Positions 33,000-44,485 of a stretch of DNA of 64,000 bases are shown piece after piece. Below the pieces are notes generated by a model. The model was not told the DNA's origin, did no database searches, and saw only the letters and a list, made by a program, of their open reading frames with translations. A program made the translations under genes and the position numbers. Each line of letters begins with the position of its first letter. Within the stretch, counting starts at the first letter, position 1. This DNA comes from Bathynomus jamesi. Taxonomy: Eukaryota > Arthropoda > Malacostraca > Isopoda > Cirolanidae. Location: positions 534,001 to 598,000 of the forward strand of contig JAJOZX010002361.1 in the NCBI GenBank assembly GCA_023014485.1. Reading direction: 5' to 3'.

Positions 33000-33750
33000 C
33001 AGACCTCATTGTAAGCATGAACATTCTCTCTATAAACTATGGAAGAATGATTGTAACAGACTAAATTCGCTCATAAAAACCGCAAAAGCGGACATTATTG
33101 TTCTAACAGTACCGAACAAAAATCTAATCCTAAAGGATTGTGGGATACTTTGAAGGGTTTGTCCAACACCAAAAAAGAAAAGACAAATCCTGTATCTTCG
33201 TTATCACAGGACGGAATTTCCCGCAGTGATCTCAAAGATATGGACAATTTATTAAACAATTTTTTTTCAAAAATAGAAAGTAATACGGCAGCAGCCATTC
33301 CAGAATCAGACAGTCACTTCCAACAATATATGCCACAACCCACACCAAATACATTCTTCTTTGAACCAGTTCTGCCAAACGAAATCTCAGCCACATTAAA
33401 ATCTTAAAAAATAAAAGTGAAGTTATCAGCTGAATTCCAGTAAAAATATAAAAACTAATATCAGATAATACAGCAACTCCACTCACAAGATTTACAAATG
33501 AGTCAATAGTACAAGGTCTATTCCCTGATTACCTGAAGATAGCCAGGGTTTGTTCAGTATTCAAATCAGGTAACTCTGATTCTCCATCCGATTAACGGCC
33601 AATCTCTACAGTATATTACCAACTTTAAGTAAAGTATTTGAAAGAATCGTATGCAATAGACTAATCAAATTCTTAGCTAAATACGACATCCTAGCAAAAA
33701 CACAATTTGGGTTTAGAGAAGTCCATACCACAGAAGACGCCATCAACATG
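33000..33750 (+). pseudogene. LINE family A RT N-terminal fragment
   Basis: Reads LYKLWKNDCNRLNSLIKTAK, GLWDTLKGLSNTKKEKTNPV, MDNLLNNFFSKIESNTAA and FFFEPVLPNEISATLKS, then through stops to an RT palm start (TQFGFREVHTTEDAINMLF). It ends abruptly against a minus-strand copy of the same family. Confidence 0.8.
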
Positions 33751-33903
33751 TTATTTGGATTTCATTTGTTGTACATGACTTTAGAAATTTAGTTTTTCGT
33801 CGAAATTAATGCCAATCACTTTAATTTCATTCACCCTTGCAAAAGTGGTATATATTCCCAATTTTTATTTGATAGTGTGTATGTATATGACCTGTGGTGA
33901 TAA

Positions 33904-34369
33904 CACAGCTCAACAAAAAAAAATTTTTGTTTCGTTGCCAAGGAAATTTGTACGAATTTAGGGTATTTTGGGGTTGCTGAATTCCAAAATGAAAGTAGTT
34001 TTTCCGATTTGGCTCTAGTTCTTGAGATAATGAATACCCTCAATTAATAGGAAACGTAACCATAACGCGTGCATATGGGAAACTACCGGAACATTCTAGA
34101 TGGTGAGACACGCGAATATTCCTAGTGTTTACTCCGCGATCATTCTAGAATATTCCCCCTCCGTATATAAGTCATCGGCCACCCAACCAGTAAGTAGGCT
34201 CCGCCTGAACATTAAATTTTTTGCATTTTTACGTGTTTCAATGGGGTACCAATTATCTCATAAATTAGAGCCAATCTAGCAAAACCGATGTCATATTCGG
34301 AATCAGCACCACAAAGTTACCTCAAAATCACTCTAATATGATTGGCAATAAAATGAGTGTTGACCAGTG
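33904..34369. mobile_element. Foldback element with heat-shock-promoter-like centre
   Basis: The imperfect inverted ends are ~140 bp (33904-34045 and 34234-34369), sharing for instance GATTTGGCTCTA and TTGAGATAAT-like blocks. The outer ends are CACAGCTCAACA and, complemented, CACTGGTCAACA, with TAA on both flanks. The central ~150 bp is unrelated to the arms and carries HSE and TATA-like sequence. There is no ORF. Confidence 0.75.
34089..34171 (+). promoter_or_regulatory. Heat-shock-element array plus TATA-like box
   Basis: GAACATTCTAGA (34089-34100), GAATATTCC (34114-34122) and TTCTAGAATATTC (34143-34155) are alternating GAA/TTC units with 2-bp spacing, the binding pattern of heat shock factor. 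The last is a perfect three-unit element. TATATAAG follows at 34164-34171, at a distance usual for the promoter-proximal element in hsp70 genes. No hsp coding sequence follows. Promoter function is inferred only. Confidence 0.6.
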
Positions 34370-36143
34370 TAATCGTATGAGATAATTTTGTCAGGTTCAG
34401 TAAAAGTCTATTAGCACACATCCATTCATACACATGCTCTAATTGCCTGTTCGTTTCATTTATCATGTCAAATTATGATGGAGGAAGTAAGTATGATATC
34501 ATTTGCATATTGTAAGCAGTTTTTGTAGTTGAGAGATGAAAATCGGACGTGAATTAGGAATAGTAATGGCTCAAGTATAAATCCTTGTGGGACACCACTA
34601 GTTAGTATCGCCTTGTCGGATGATAAATTAATTATTTTTTAATCTTATGTATTGATGACAATTTGTCAGATACGATTTGAACTAATTGAGGATATTTCCC
34701 ATTATTCTGTATATGTGAAGTTTATTCAATAACATTTCATGTGAAAGTGTATCAAATGCTTTTGACAAGTCGAAGAATACCAAGGCAGTGTAGTTTTTGT
34801 CGTTTGAGTTCTGCTTGACATTTTCTAACAGCATGTTTATGGCATCTTCCGTTGTATTGTTGGTAGTGAGTGTCAGTAGTTGGAGACGAGGCTGCAGTAC
34901 TTGAGCCGATATTTGCAAAGAAGCTGTTTAATAAATTGGCTGTCTTTGGGATCACTGTAAGAATTCAGCCTTCTTTGAGGGGGGGAAAACAAAGGATTTA
35001 TTTTCGCCTTTTTTACGTTAATTGAATCTTTCAGAGTGTTCCATAACATTTTGGGAGTGGATTTTTGTCCATCAGTTTTTGAACAATATTGATCTGTTGG
35101 CGCTTTTTTTATGACTGCATTAAGTCTTGTTACATTAGTTTTTGTATGTCTGCTCATTAATAATATCAGTTCTCCATAATTTAAAGAGAGTATGTTTGCG
35201 TTTAATACTCAGAATGAGTGCTGGGGTGATCCATTGGTTGTTGCATTTAGGGTTAGATATTACTTTTGATTTAAGAGGAAAGTTTGTGTTGAATATATAC
35301 TTTAATGTGCTTGAAAATGCTTGAAATTTTGTCCCAATGTTATAGTTATTTTGGGTTATTGTAGTCCAGTCTCAAAGGAATTTTAGTTTATTATTGGGGT
35401 TTCTTCTTGAGAAAGGTAACAGACTGGGGTTATTTTTTTATATTTGTAGGGTTACATAAAAGACAGGATCTATTCTACTAAGCCAACTTGAAGACCTAAA
35501 GACCAAAGTTTATGAAGTAATAAAAAAAAATCCCAGCTGAGCGATTGCCAAAAATCATGTCCAACATTTTTGTAAGGTTGAACAGTGTGTTAGAAAAAAA
35601 TGGCAATTACACTGAGCATGTTGCTTAATTAAGGTTAATAAACTCATGTTTTATGTACCTGTTGCGTTTGTCTTTGTGACTAGATTCCCCTTTTTTAGCT
35701 TTGAACATTTACTTAGAAATAGGAAAATTGTTTGGAACACCTGGTATATCTTACACAGCGGCATTCATAAGTATTCGTACAGAGAATTATCTTGGTTATA
35801 TTCGTGCTTAGCTTTTGTACCAGGCACAGGATAGTTATGAAAAGTTTACCGTTCGTTTGGAAATATTTAATAAACAAAAGAATTAGTTCAACTCCAACAT
35901 ATAAATGATAAACATCAAAGAATTTGAGGAAAATAAAAAAAGTTAAAATAAGAAAAGTTTTCGTACATTTATTTACCAAATTATTTAATACTTTGTAGGT
36001 CCCCCTTTTAGGTTTGAAGAATTTAAAAATTTTATCATTAGTTCACTGTTTACTGATAGGAAATTGTTGGCAATTCTGAATTCTAGAATTTTTTCTGTGA
36101 CTCTCCATGAAAGACGGACGACTGTACGAACCATTAGTAAATA

Positions 36144-36690
36144 ATGGGTCGTCGTACTGAAGAGATGTCTACAGATCTTAAAAGATGTGTTATTGCTGCA
36201 CACGAGTCTGGAAAGAGTTATAGGAAGATAGGAGAAGAACTTTGAATTGCATTTACTACGGTTGCCGCAATTATAAAGAAATGGAAAGGCTTTGGAACAA
36301 TCAAAACTCTTCCAAGGTGTGGACGACCTTGAAAGATTTCAGAACGTACAGCTAGATGGATTGAAAGAATGGCTGCTGCAAATCGAGGAGTGACTGCGGG
36401 TGATATTTGCCAAACATTAAGGCTGTCTAAGATCGATGTCCATCCCTCTACTGTACGTCGTATAATGAGGAGAGTCGCACGAATAAAACCTCTGTTCCGA
36501 AAAGCGCACAAAGAAGCTCGTTTAAAGTACGCCAAGGATAATCAAAATGATAGATTTGCCTTCTGGAAGAAAGTTCTCTGGACAGACGAAACCACAATTC
36601 AATTGTTGGAGAACAACGAGGAAAGGTTTGTTTAGCAGAAATCGGATACTGCATTCGAGATAAAAAAAAAAATTCTTCCTATGGTTAAAC
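36144..36690 (+). pseudogene. Tc1-like transposase copy B, N-terminal half
   Basis: MGRRTEEMSTDLKRCVIAAH starts the gene. The open part IERMAAANRGVTAGDICQTL, VHPSTVRRIMRRVARIKPLF, HKEARLKYAKDNQNDRFAFW and KKVLWTDETTIQLLENNEER follows, with the first catalytic Asp in WTDET. One early stop (TGA at about 36244) and other lesions are present. The gene is cut at 36690 by the LINE. Confidence 0.85.
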
Positions 36691-36864
36691 GTGTTTTTTT
36701 TATGCAGGAAGGAGGAGTCAAGGGCGAGTGTCGTAAAAGCGCTCTTCACCCCCCTCCCCCGAATAGAAGAAGAAGAGAGCCGAAATTAAGGAACAGCGTT
36801 TTGGAGATGCCTGAACACTCTGCGTTTGAAAGATTGAAAATACAGATTAACCCATGCGTTAGAG

Positions 36865-37097
36865 CAGTGGTCGGGGAACAGAGGTAAATTACCCAAATGG
36901 GGTAAATTTAAAACTTTTGGGGGTAATGCGTGCGGTATGAGAGACACTTTGTGCTGATATTTCTTTCGTATATTTTTATTTTATTTTGTTACATAAATGT
37001 GGCGTTATTCTAAATTTTAGAATATTACGAATTTACGTCCTGATTACGTCCTCAAATATATTTTGGGGTAATACCCAAAAAGGTTCGCCGACCACTG
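36865..37097. mobile_element. hAT-like MITE in LINE family D
   Basis: It is 233 bp long. The ends are CAGTGGTCGGGGAA and, complemented, CAGTGGTCGGCGAA, with a perfect 8-bp duplication CGTTAGAG (36857-36864, 37098-37105). The interior is AT-rich with GGGGTAA repeats and no ORF. Confidence 0.95.
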
Positions 37098-37158
37098 CGT
37101 TAGAGTTGGACAGAAAAGGAATGAGAAAGTGTCGACAGTCTGGTACTGCGTGCTCTCC

Positions 37159-38090
37159 TTAAAGGAGGAGGCATGCAGTTACAGAGTTCAGAGAAGCAGT
37201 GTCCATTACTGTATAGTTATAATAGCGATAGTAAAGAGAGAGTGAGGCAACATTGCGGCGAAGAGAGAGGGGTTGAAGACAGTCGGTTAAAGACGGAAAA
37301 TTGATAAGACGAAAAGCCTTTGATTCCATCCGGTCAAGTACCGCTGTGTGGGTTGAGCCACCCAATACATGAGAAATATACTCCATAAAGGGGCGGACAA
37401 GACCCCTGTACAGCGACAACAACAGCAACTGAGTGGGGGTGAAGAAACTGCGGAGACGGTACATCACACCTAACCTCTTAGAAACTGTTTTGGAAAGAGA
37501 GTATATGTGATCTTTCCAGGAAAGATCACGAGAAAAGGAAACGCCAAGAATGTTAAGAGACGAGGAAGGACTGAATTGTGTTTTGTTGAAGGTAAAGAGA
37601 TAGTCGTGTGGAAAACTGTGACGAGTAAACAACTGGAGGAACTGTTTTTTTGAGGCATTGAAAGCCGTAAGGTTTTCTGTGTCCCAATCAGAGATAGCAG
37701 AAGGATCAGAAGTCAGATGCTCCACAGCCGCCCCACGCGAATTATGGAGTGACTGTTGAGAGGGACGTTTTGTAAAGCGCGTGGAGAAGTGAAGAGTGGA
37801 ATCATCGGCATAGGAGTGAATAGAACAGGAAGTGCGAATTAAAAGATCATTAATAAATAAAAGGAAAAGAGTGGGTGACAGGACAGAACCCTGAGGAATA
37901 CCACTGTTGATAGCTTTAGGAGAAGAACTGTGGCCATCTACAACCGAAGCTATGGATCGGCCAAAAAGGAAATTAGAGATAAAGGCACAGATAGAAGGAT
38001 AGAAACCGAAGGAGGGTAGTTTGGAAATTAAAGATTTGTGCCAGACTCTATCAAAAGCTTTGATATGTCTAGCACAATAGCAAGAGTTTC
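37159..38090 (-). pseudogene. LINE family D reverse transcriptase, 5'-truncated
   Basis: On the minus strand it reads VLDISKAFDRVWHKSLISKL (motif A, with a frame change), FISNFLFGRSIASVVDGHSS, GIPQGSVLSPTLFLLFINDL (motif B), HSYADDSTLHFS (motif C, intact) and then the 188-codon open stretch 37159-37725 with LNILGVSFSRDLSWKDHIYS and TVSKRLGVMYRLRSFFTPTQ. The fingers and endonuclease are absent because of truncation. Confidence 0.85.
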
Positions 38091-38099
38091 ACCGAAATC

Positions 38100-38535
38100 C
38101 ACCGGTGGTGGTACTGTAATTTGCTTCTTTTGGGATGCTTTAGTGCTTCTGATCCAAGAAAGCCTGTTGTTATCAATGAAATCTTGAATTCGAAGAAATA
38201 TCAGGAAATCTGATTTGCAAATGGACCGCAAATGGATACTACAAGATAATGATCCAAAACATAAAAGTAAGAGCACCATGAAATAGCTTCAACAAAAGAA
38301 TTTCAAGCTTTTCGAGTGGCCCAGTCAAAGCCCAGATCTCAGTTTAATCGAAATTTTATGGTTTGATTTGAAAAGCTGTCCGCAAGAGAAATCCTTCGAA
38401 TCTGAATGAATTGCAATAATTTTCTTTGGAAGAATGGGCTAAAATTTTTGACTGGGAGATGTCAAAACCTTGTAGAAAAATAACCAAAACGAATTCGTTG
38501 AAGTCATTCGAGCGAAAGGTGGACACACAAAATAT
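38100..38535 (+). pseudogene. Tc1-like transposase copy B, C-terminal half
   Basis: It resumes after the LINE. WILQDNDPKHKSKSTMK (second Asp present), a stop, [20 protein letters not shown] and IEILWFDLK (catalytic Glu present at 34-residue spacing) are visible. Frameshifts and stops disrupt it. Compared with copy A, this copy keeps both catalytic residues. Confidence 0.8.
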
Positions 38536-38779
38536 TTGTAAATAAATGTATGAAAACTCTTGCATTTTAACTATTTTTAAATTTTCCTTAAATTCTTTGA
38601 TGTTTTACATTATATTCGTATGTTGGAGCTGAAGTAATTTTTTCATTTGTGAAATTTTTCCAAACAAACGGTAATCTTTTCATAACTATCCCTATCCATG
38701 GTACAAAAGATAAGGACGAATGTAACTGAAATAGTTCTCTGTACAAATACTTATGAACGCTAACGTGTGTATATATATA

Positions 38780-38945
38780 TAGAGGATGGTGATGATGATG
38801 TTTAATGTCTAATGATGTTCTATCTTCGTTTATACACGCCTAAACGGTTTGGGTAATCTGCGCCAACTTTAGTATACTCAATAAGGGAGAACCAGGGAAG
38901 GTTTTAGCAACACCCGTCCCTGCTGCTGGCGCAGCAGACATTTCA
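38780..38945 (-). repeat. Composite SINE tail fragment
   Basis: CGTTTATACACGCCTAAAC and GGGAGAACCAGGGAAGGTTT match the tail of the composite SINE at 19010-19130. The tRNA-like heads are missing. (GT)n follows. Confidence 0.75.
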
Positions 38946-38989
38946 GTGTGTGTGTGTATATATACACACACACACACACACAATTTCAT

Positions 38990-40060
38990 TCCAAAGGTGG
39001 TCGTTGCGTATATGTACGCAACATCCTAACTCTGAACTCTTCGCTCAAACTTTCGCCTCCAACTGGAAGATTCTGGTGCTGTTCCTCTATCTCCTTACCC
39101 CTCTGACTCAATTATGTTTAAAATTAGAATCTCTTCAAAAGATGTTTTTTCTGCCCTATCTGGGCTCAACTCTAAGAAGGCGTACGGTCCTGATGGGATC
39201 CCTGCCGTTGTTCTCAAGCATTGTGTTTCTGTGCTGACACCCTGCTAGGCAAACTCCTTCGTCTTCGTCTTTCATCTGGTACTTTTCCTTCCTGTTGGAA
39301 GTTCGCTTTCATTAAACCTGTCCTAAAGAAGGGCGACTGCTGTCAACCCTCCAACTATCGTTCAACTGACTTGATTTCTTGCTTTTTCATTTATTTTCAT
39401 TTTATTTTTGAATCTTCTTTCAGATCGTCAGCATGGATTTCGCAAAGGTCGCTCTACTGGCGTTCTTCTTGCATATCTCTCTGATTCTTGGTCATTCTCC
39501 TTTCGGGATTTCAGTGAAACCTTTCCTATTGCGATAGACATATCAAAAGCTTTTGACAGAGTCTGGCACAAATCTTTAATTTCCAAACTGCCCTTCTTCG
39601 GTTTCTATCCTTCTATCTGTGCCTTCATCCCTAATTTCCTTTCTGGTCAATCTATAGCTTCGGTTGCTGATGGCCACTGTTCTTCTCCTAAAGCTATTAA
39701 TAGTGGCGTTCTTCAGGGCTCTGTCATGTCACCCACTCTCCTCCTTTTATTTATCAATGATCTACTAAATCGCTCTTTCTGTCCTATCCACTCCTATGCC
39801 GGTGATTCCACCCTTCACTTCTTCTCCACCCCCTTCACAAAGTGTCCCTCTTAACACTCACTCCATGCGTCACGTGAGAAACCTGATCCCTGATCTTTCT
39901 ACTATATCTGATTGAGGCAGAGAAAACCTTGTGGTTATCAGTGCCTCAAAAACCCAGTTCCTTCATCTGTCTACTCTTCACAATCTTCCACACGACTATC
40001 CTCTTATCTTCAAGAAAACACGACTCAATCCTTTCTCTCCTTCCTGCATAAAAATTTAAA
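38990..40060 (+). pseudogene. LINE family D copy 2, RT fragment
   Basis: DVFSALSGLNSKKAYGPDGI, LRLRLSSGTFPSCWKFAFIK, PVLKKGDCCQPSNYR, RQHGFRKGRSTGVLLAYLSD, IAIDISKAFDRVWHKSLISK (motif A), GVLQGSVMSPTLLLLFINDL (motif B) and IHSYAGDSTLHFF follow in order. Motif C is YAGD: the first catalytic Asp is replaced by Gly. The open part is 39408-39854. It matches copy 1 closely in the shared segment. Confidence 0.88.
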
Positions 40061-41215
40061 CCTTTTGCAGTAAGTAAACATTTTTCATTGCACACACGCG
40101 CAAACAATCACATCTTTGTCTACCTTACGAAACCATGACATTTTTACATTTTCAGCCGTAAATGGCGAAATTTAACCTGATCTAAATAACGTTATTAACT
40201 TAATCTAACCAAACCTAGCGTAACCTAACCTAGCGTCACCTTCATCGTGTCCTCTTTTGCATGATATTTAATGGAAAAATATCTGAAACTATGGTAACAC
40301 CACTAATGTCACCATATGTCTGTTCAAGCTCTTTGTGTATTGTAAAACGTAAAAAGGTAAGGTAGCCTAACACACACACACACGGATATATATATATATA
40401 TATATCAGGTAACTGTAGCGAATATAATTAACTGATATGTTTGTCAGCATTTTAATTAGTTCAGTATTTTACCTGTCTTTGCCGTAATGAACGATACTTT
40501 GTTGACTGTGAATCGAGGGAGCGAAGTTTATTTGACATTGAAATAAAAGAATTGATTCTATGCAAAAAAGGACGCTTTCATCATTGATTATAAATGTGTA
40601 AACAAAGACTGCGTTTTATCCGTTTAGTAAAATGCCTTTGGCTTAATGTCGGAAGCATCAAAAGAAATCAATTTGAAACTCTATTATTTTCTATTACGTA
40701 ATTTTACCTGACTTAATGTTGTATTATTACTTATACTGTAATTCCTTGTAAACTTATTTACTTCAGTGTGTTGTTATGGATGATCGAGTGTATGGAAATA
40801 TGTAGAAAAGATAGGTATAATTAATTAGTAATAGATATATGGATGGAAATGCGAGAATGTTGTTAGGAAGAAAAATAAATGGCAACTCAGCTCGCTACCA
40901 CGAGTCATGTTAGAAGTGTTATTTCCCAAATTGTGGATAGGTCAAAATCACAGACACTCTTAATTTAGCCTTTATTTTAACCTAAACTAATGTAATAAGG
41001 TAGAACTTAATCTAACCTATGCTAACCTATCATAAACTATGTTAACCTCACCTAATGTAGCTAAGGCTAACTTACTATAACTTAGTAGGGCATAACATAA
41101 CAACCTATGATAACCAAACCTACCCAGTCTAGCCTAACCTAATAGGGCATAATTTAACCTATGATGACCAAACCTAACCGAGCCTAGACTAACCTAATAG
41201 GGCATAACCTAGCTG
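40061..41215. other. No gene seen; degenerate telomere-like arrays
   Basis: AACCT-type tracts at 40170-40240 and densely from 40970. (CA)n(AT)n at 40371-40405. No ORF or other element is supported. Confidence 0.6.
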
Positions 41216-41416
41216 GATCAAGTAAAGATAAGCACCCCCAGCCTTCTTTAGTTAGCCTTATAAGGCTAAGTAACGAAAATATCACGACCTAACCTAACCA
41301 ATCGTCAAGGGCGTACAGTTGACTTAACGATTGGTTAGGTTAGGTCGTGATATTTTCGTTAGTTAGCCTTATAATGCTAATTAAAGAAGGCTGGGGTGCT
41401 TATCTTTACTTGATCC
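41216..41416. mobile_element. Foldback element FB1 with telomere-like core
   Basis: The 90-bp arms (41216-41305 and 41327-41416) are near-perfect complements. From outside in they read GGATCAAGTAAAGATAAGC, the GCCTTCTTTAGTTAGCC block, AACGAAAATATCACGACC and TAACCTAACCAATCGT. The spacer is 21 bp. AACCT-type repeats surround it. Confidence 0.9.
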
Positions 41417-42170
41417 ACCTAGCTTATGATAACCAAACCTAGCCTAGTCTAGCCTAACCTAATTTAACCAAACCTAGCCTAGCCTAGCCTAATTTAACCC
41501 CTTCTAACCTAACCTAACCTACAGGAGCGTGTCTGTGATTTTGTTCTGCTTCTAATTTAGAATAATTTCCACTTAAAATACAGGATAAAACTAAGAGTTT
41601 TTTCTTCATCATCAGCGCTGTATTGTTTGCGATGACTGCTTTCACGCAACAAAGAAGTCAATATATACGTTGCATGTAAAGACATTTTGAGAATGAATGT
41701 TTCTGGTGCGTGATGCATCAAAAGATGTAATTAGTGACAGGGTTATATTCAGGATATTAATTTCTAGTTTTATACTCTTTCATGCACGAGATCACATACT
41801 CGTTTGCAATAACCCTCGAAATTGACAACTAATCCAAAGGGTTATAAATTCAACCATTTGAGTTTATTCCCAGAAAAATAAACCTTCATAGTTTGTACAG
41901 CCATCGTATGGTTCAGAGCTATAAGTTGTCGCAACCACGCACCCAATTTAATTTTATAATTAATACTGGTTAACAAATTTTACCTTGTTTTGGTTTCTTC
42001 GACGAGGTTCTGTGTTCTTGATAGAATTTTCAAGCTGATTACGAATATGACCTTGGAATTTTCGTATCACGAAGGTTCTTGAGAAAACTGCGAATTAATT
42101 TTTACCCAAAAGTATACAAAACTGCATATGTTGTATGCTAGGACGTGCTCCAACATTATATTAACCATAT
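41417..42170. other. No gene seen; telomere-like array then AT-rich
   Basis: Degenerate AACCT/AGCCT units run to about 41530. The rest is AT-rich without recognisable features. Confidence 0.5.
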
Positions 42171-42950
42171 CTAAAATCTCTTTTTCAACGACTTTCGTTT
42201 ATGGGCGACATATGGAGCTTCCCTGATTAATGTCCAGCAGTAGTCAGCCAAACATCGTTGGATTCCACCCGTCTTGGTAGCGTTTTCCCATTGTGGAAAT
42301 GTCCTGGTGAAAGCTTTCCCCATGTTCATCACTAACGTCACCAAGGTCGGTCGGAAAAAAGTCCAAATGGGAGTGCTGGAAATATACCTTTTTAAGGACA
42401 CAATGCACCCCATTAGCCTAAACGTTTCAAGCATCTCCTCAACCAACTGCACGTAGTTCGGTGCCTTGTTCTTACCTAAAAAGTTCTTGACGACTGCGTT
42501 GAAGCTTCCCATGCAACCCTCTCGTTTCCATCTAGGCTTTCATTAAAACGGCTATCATTCATAACTTCTCCAATCTATGGACCAACAAAAATACTTTTTT
42601 TATCTTCGCCTCACTTATTCGCGGAAACTTCTGTTTTAAGTATCGAAATCCTTCACATTCCCTGTTCATCGCTTTCACGAAGTTTTTCATTAGTCTGAGC
42701 TTAATGTGAAAAGGTGGCAGGTATATCTTCTTGGGATCAACCAGCTCTTTTGCCCAGGAACTAAAACTTGACGAAGTGGCCACTCCTTAATGGCATAATG
42801 AGAATCTCCGGCCCGACTATCCCACTCACAAAGAAAGCAGCAGTATTTTGTATATCCCAGCTGCATGCCAAGAAGAAACGCTACGACTTTTAAATCGCCA
42901 CAGATGTGACAGTTGTACTTAGTGTACTCTATGTAATTCAAAACAAGCTC
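42171..42950 (-). pseudogene. Repeated arthropod protein family, function unknown, broken
   Basis: Minus-strand blocks in order are CHICGDLKVVAFLLGMQLGY, KYCCFLCEWDSRAGDSHYAI, KEWPLRQVLVPGQK, KKIYLPPFHIKLRLMKNFVK, LKQKFPRISEAKIKK, DVSDEHGESFHQDISTMGKR (by frame joining) and DYCWTL. I recognise these as a family found in many copies in arthropod and some other invertebrate genomes, probably carried by a mobile element, but I cannot name a function. Two Cys pairs (CHIC, CFLC) suggest metal binding, and the DEH/H-x-D block could be catalytic. At least four frameshifts or stops are present, and neither end is defined. Confidence 0.65.
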
Positions 42951-43446
42951 CAGCTTTCAGATAATTCTTTCATATGAATAGCATGTTCTCTACCTAACCC
43001 CTTCATCGTAAACTACCGCTAACCACTATTCCCTCACTCGTTCATACTCACTCATTTTCCCCCTTTAGCTATCTCTCCTCTATCCTATTTTGCGACGTGC
43101 TGAGGCATGCATTCAAGAAGTAGGAAAGAATTTCGAACATTTACTTTAGTGAAGCAAATGTATCACACTGTGTATTTGCATAAAATGTAAAAAAATTTGA
43201 GGTTTATTTTTCTGTCACGTACTATAGCTCAAAACCTACCAGTTTCTCGACTTATGTTTATATGGTCTTCTTTCTTTACTTTTGTCTCAAGAATGCACCC
43301 TGCAACTTATGAAACACATTTATGCATCACCTTGTATAAAGTAAGCATAATTTAACCTATGAATGAACTTAAAATTAAGTATGAAAACTTCCTTGGGTCA
43401 CCGGGGGGAACAAACGTCATCTCGGTAGAAACCCCGCACTCAACAA
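42951..43446. other. No gene seen
   Basis: Non-coding, AT-rich, with no repeats I recognise. Confidence 0.4.
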
Positions 43447-43645
43447 AGTGCTCCCAGGTAGCTCAGTGGTCTTGGTGTCGGACTGTGGACGGTGAGGATC
43501 TGAATTCGCTCGCAGCTGCTGGCTCCTGGGTTGGGTTGGGCCACCCACTCACCCTCTCAATGCTCAGGCTTAGGTCACCCATGGGACACTTTCACCTCTC
43601 CCCACAACGCATTGGGAAATTGGGGACCTTTTACATTTTTTTAAA
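43447..43645 (+). repeat. tRNA-derived SINE (third type)
   Basis: The head has TAGCTCAGTGGTCTTGGTG (A-box-like) and GGATCTGAATTCGCTC (B-box-like). A CCCACTCACCCTCTCAATG body and a T-rich end follow. It differs from the composite SINE and from the 11671 copy. Confidence 0.65.
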
Positions 43646-44095
43646 ATTTAATGGGCTGGAACCTCACTGAAAACAAAGTTGCTCACAGGAAACACTGAAG
43701 TTATTTCGCTAATGCCTTGACAGACACATTTTCTCTAGAATATCGTGTCCAAGTGAACATTAAAAACATACCACTTGATATGGGAGGTTCTGTGCAAATT
43801 CAGTATCCCACTGGCCAAGTTTCATAAGATTGCTTTGTTCCATGAAAATATTACACCCTAAGAAGATTTACAAGGTATATTGAATGTCCGTTTCCTTTGG
43901 ATAAGTTAATAAAAGTTCATTAATATGGTTTATCTATGTGCTTACCTCTGCCTTCCTTAATAATTGCATAATTCTGACCAGAAATGGTGATTTATTCATC
44001 ATTGATGTATAAAAAGTAATTTATATATACACAAATGCTCAAAGTTAAAGGCTTCATTCGTAGACCACATGCCTGTTTCAGTATACAGGGTATCT
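43646..44095. other. No gene seen
   Basis: AT-rich, non-coding. Confidence 0.4.
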
Positions 44096-44485
44096 CAGAA
44101 GTCGCACACCATAGGCTTTATTCAGATTTACGAGGTTTACGAGTCGAAATTGTTTATAAGTGATGTTTAATTACAATATATGTTCACTAATGTTCGAATA
44201 ATAAAATTAATAGTATGTACAGTTAATCAAAAAGCTATCTTAAAATAATTAAATTGAATAAAGCTACATTAGCCAATGGTGCGCGACTTCTAAGATACCA
44301 TTGGCTAATGTAGCTTTATTTAATTTAATTATTTTAAGATAGCTTTTTGATTAACTGTACATACTATTGATTTTATTATTCGAACATTATCGAACATATA
44401 TTGTAATTAAACATCACTTATAAGCCATTTCGAGTCGTAAACCTCGTAAATCTGAATAAAACCTATGGTGCGCGACTTCTGAGAC

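Larger units (their letters stand above)
33765..35420 (-). pseudogene. LINE family A copy, minus strand, split by a foldback
   Basis: Minus-strand order: linker NQWITPALILSIKRKHTLFK (about 35170-35250), LWNTLKDSINVKKAKINPLF (34873-35157), a deletion joining SSTAASSPTTDTHYQQY to NNTTEDAINMLLENVKQ, FFDLSKAFDTLSHEMLLNKL (motif A), GVPQG, and LQYANDIILTS in the place of YADD (Asn for the first catalytic Asp). The 3' piece is at 33765-33903. The foldback element 33904-34369 is inserted between. Confidence 0.8.
36691..38099 (-). mobile_element. LINE family D copy 1, inserted in Tc1 copy B
   Basis: The poly-T run at its left edge is the poly(A) tail of a minus-strand insertion. The right edge is a 5' truncation within the RT palm. 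The Tc1 reading GTGGTGGT resumes at 38100, next to a few duplicated bases. Confidence 0.85.
35756..38763 (+). mobile_element. Tc1-like element, copy B, with LINE insertion
   Basis: Inverted repeats of ~200 bp bound it. The left end starts CAGCGGCATTCATAAGTATT, and the right complement contains GCGTTCATAAGTATTTGTAC. A minus-strand LINE (36691-38099), itself carrying a hAT MITE, splits the transposase gene. Confidence 0.85.

Noticed and set aside
33000..35420. Twin-priming inversion of one LINE insertion
   Set aside because: The plus and minus parts both contain the same N-terminal RT region, so they are two separate copies in opposite orientation.
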